A stretch of DNA of 14,176 nt. Origin: Microcaldota archaeon. GTDB taxonomy: Archaea; Micrarchaeota; Micrarchaeia; Anstonellales; Bilamarchaeaceae. A model generated the notes under the pieces. The model saw only the letters and a list, made by a program, of their open reading frames with translations. It was not told the origin of the DNA and did not search any database. Location: NCBI GenBank assembly GCA_013331535.1, contig DUGF01000087.1, positions 348 to 14,523 of the forward strand, read 5' to 3'. Below, in pieces: positions 12,648 to 14,176 of this stretch; position 1 is the stretch's first letter; each line of letters opens with the position of its first letter. The translations under genes and the position numbers were made by a program.

Positions 12648-14176
12648 ATGGATTTAGAAGACGCATTTCAATCGGTTTCAAAAGTCCTTTTCTGGCAGAA
12701 AATCGGACGGCTAGAAGAGTTCGGACCATATCTTGAGGAAATGCGGCTTCCGTATCAAACGAAAAAGTCCGCAGTCTCTGGAAAGAATGTAATCGTTTCA
12801 CTTCCTTTCTATCCGGCAAATGCGAAATTTATTTCACAAGACGAGATAGATTCGGTTAAATTTGAACCGTTGAAAAAATCACCATTTTTTCAAAATTTGA
12901 ACGGTGCGCCGTTCAATCCTCTCAACGTGAATGAGATTAAGGATATTGATTCCCTGATTGGCGCAGTTGGCGAGCGAGTAGTTTATTGCGGCAACAAATT
13001 ATTCGGAAAAAACGAATTTGTTTCCGCGGTGGACAATTGCACGAATTGTTTTTATGTATCCAATGCGCACAAAACATATAATGTAAGATATGGTGCACAT
13101 CTTTCCTACCAACGCGATTCCGAATTTGTTTTTGGCGTAAGCGGATTCCCGAATTCAAAATATGCCATGCGTTGCATTGAAGGAATCGGGCTAACGCGTT
13201 GTTTTGAAAGTTATTATTCAACGAACCTTGCGGATACGTATTACGCGTTCAATTGTTCCGGGGTATCGGACAGCATATTCGCCTTCAACCTCCGTTCAAA
13301 GCGGAATGTAATCGGAAACCTCCAGCTTTCAAAGGAGCGTTATGAGGAACTGAAGAAAAAACTTGTTTCCGAGATAGCAGAACTGCTGCGAAAAGATAAG
13401 CGGCTTTTTTCCATAGCAGATATTTCCACACACGGAGAAAAGGGAAAGACAAAAGAACGAACAGTAGAAGTTGCAAAGGTTCCTGACAAGATTGAGCAGG
13501 CATTCGGAAAAACAACAAATATTGTTTTTGGAAAGGAACGCCATAACATTGAGGGCTATGGGGACTGGCTCTTACGGCACGTTATGAAAGTCAGGAGAAT
13601 TGAGGGCGCGTTCGGAACTCCTGCGTACAAGATTGATGATTTGCCGGTTGTCCGGGATATTTCCCCTGCGCGGATTGTTACATTGGATGAGGCACTGAAA
13701 TCCGCAAGCACGACTATAGAAATTGGAGCTGGTGAAACCCCTGCAATCAGTGAACTAATGGAACGCGTTGCACATGTTGTTTATTTTACATTTGAATTTA
13801 TCGATGGAATTAATGAAAACGTAGTTGAAACGCCCTCTTCGTTCACTGCGGTCAATACCTATCGCGTGTGGGATGCGACTCATGGAAGGAATTCGGCATA
13901 CACTTCTGCGGCAGTGTACTCCGAGTATATCTTTGGTAGCCATTTCCAGATTCTGAATTCCCAGTTTTGCATAAACTGCTATGATGTTACGGATGTGTCA
14001 GGCTGTTTTGAAGTTGATAGTTCCCACCAGGTGCGCAATTCATATTTCTGCCATAATTGCGAGGCGGTAAGCGATTCCATGTTTTGCTTTAATGCCAAGA
14101 GCCTGAGATATGCAATTGGAAATACGGAGATCGGGCGGGAGGAATACCTGCGGATAAGAAAAATCCTGCTGGATTA
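12648..14176 (+). CDS. Large repeat protein of unknown function, 3' end beyond window
   Basis: The frame is open from ATG 12648 to the window edge (509 codons, no stop), so the C-terminus is missing. At least two copies of a roughly 100-residue unit are visible. Each has a run of short strands with Cys, Asn and Ser (NCTNCFYVSNAHKTY; INCYDVTDVSGCFEV; CHNCEAVSDSMFCFN) and closes with a shared block: FNLRSKRNVIGNLQLSKERY in the first and FNAKSLRYAIGNTEIGREEY in the second. Similar Cys/Asn-rich repeats ending in NLR-K-Y-I-N...EEY occur in uncharacterised proteins of small-genome bacteria and archaea; that is recalled from memory, not searched. A beta-solenoid is plausible. There is no signal peptide or transmembrane segment. 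A charged, probably helical linker (EIAELLRKDKRLF and on) separates the units. Confidence 0.8.
   Translation, partial: MDLEDAFQSVSKVLFWQKIGRLEEFGPYLEEMRLPYQTKKSAVSGKNVIVSLPFYPANAKFISQDEIDSVKFEPLKKSPFFQNLNGAPFNPLNVNEIKDIDSLIGAVGERVVYCGNKLFGKNEFVSAVDNCTNCFYVSNAHKTYNVRYGAHLSYQRDSEFVFGVSGFPNSKYAMRCIEGIGLTRCFESYYSTNLADTYYAFNCSGVSDSIFAFNLRSKRNVIGNLQLSKERYEELKKKLVSEIAELLRKDKRLFSIADISTHGEKGKTKERTVEVAKVPDKIEQAFGKTTNIVFGKERHNIEGYGDWLLRHVMKVRRIEGAFGTPAYKIDDLPVVRDISPARIVTLDEALKSASTTIEIGAGETPAISELMERVAHVVYFTFEFIDGINENVVETPSSFTAVNTYRVWDATHGRNSAYTSAAVYSEYIFGSHFQILNSQFCINCYDVTDVSGCFEVDSSHQVRNSYFCHNCEAVSDSMFCFNAKSLRYAIGNTEIGREEYLRIRKILLD

Noticed and set aside
12937..13943. Minus-strand open frames within the final gene
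   Set aside because: The plus-strand frame is open for 509 codons with internal repeats and explains this region.
1..14176. CRISPR array or prophage
   Set aside because: No regularly spaced repeat series, integrase, capsid or terminase genes were seen.

Overview
The window looks archaeal. It carries archaeal-type RNA polymerase subunit Rpo7 (RpoE') next to a 59-residue Spt4 (RpoE''), archaeal SecF and SecD, a GlyRS of the archaeal/eukaryotic type, prepilin-like proteins with class III-type leaders, TATA-box promoters with probable leaderless starts, and a tRNA interrupted by introns flanked by near-bulge-helix-bulge structures. The compact layout, one- to three-gene operons and a non-canonical tRNA intron would suit a small-genome (DPANN-like) archaeon, but that placement is inference; no rRNA or other phylogenetic marker was available to settle it.

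Layout. 1-545 (-): 5' part of a thiolase of the archaeal isoprenoid/acyl-transfer type, cut by the window edge. 546-737: divergent intergenic region with an inverted/direct repeat cluster. 738-2130 (+): AbiEi/AbiEii type toxin-antitoxin pair. 2235-4179 (-): four tightly packed small proteins with an N-terminal hydrophobic segment, probably a pilin/pseudopilin set. 4224-5055 (-): spt4 and rpo7. About 5193-6438 (+): an IS200/IS605-family element carrying only tnpB, with matching hairpins at both ends. 6387-9322 (+): glyS, a ComEC-like metallo-beta-lactamase lipoprotein and a short mscL. 9365-12238 (-): secF-secD operon. 12395-12562 (-): tRNA-Ala(CGC) with two 48-nt introns. 12648-end (+): a large repeat protein of unknown function, cut by the window edge.

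How it fits together. Most of the window is housekeeping: transcription (Rpo7/Spt4), translation (GlyRS, tRNA-Ala), protein export (SecDF) and envelope functions (pilin-like proteins, lipoprotein, MscL). Two mobile or defence modules sit among these genes: the AbiE pair and the tnpB element. The tnpB element has landed at the very 5' edge of glyS. The only usable glyS start codons now lie inside the 3' end of tnpB, in the stretch expected to form the element's guide (omega) RNA.

The most notable items are the doubly interrupted tRNA-Ala, with one intron in the T loop, and the tnpB/glyS junction. I saw no wholly new multi-gene system. The pilin-like cluster and the final repeat protein are the least explained coding regions.
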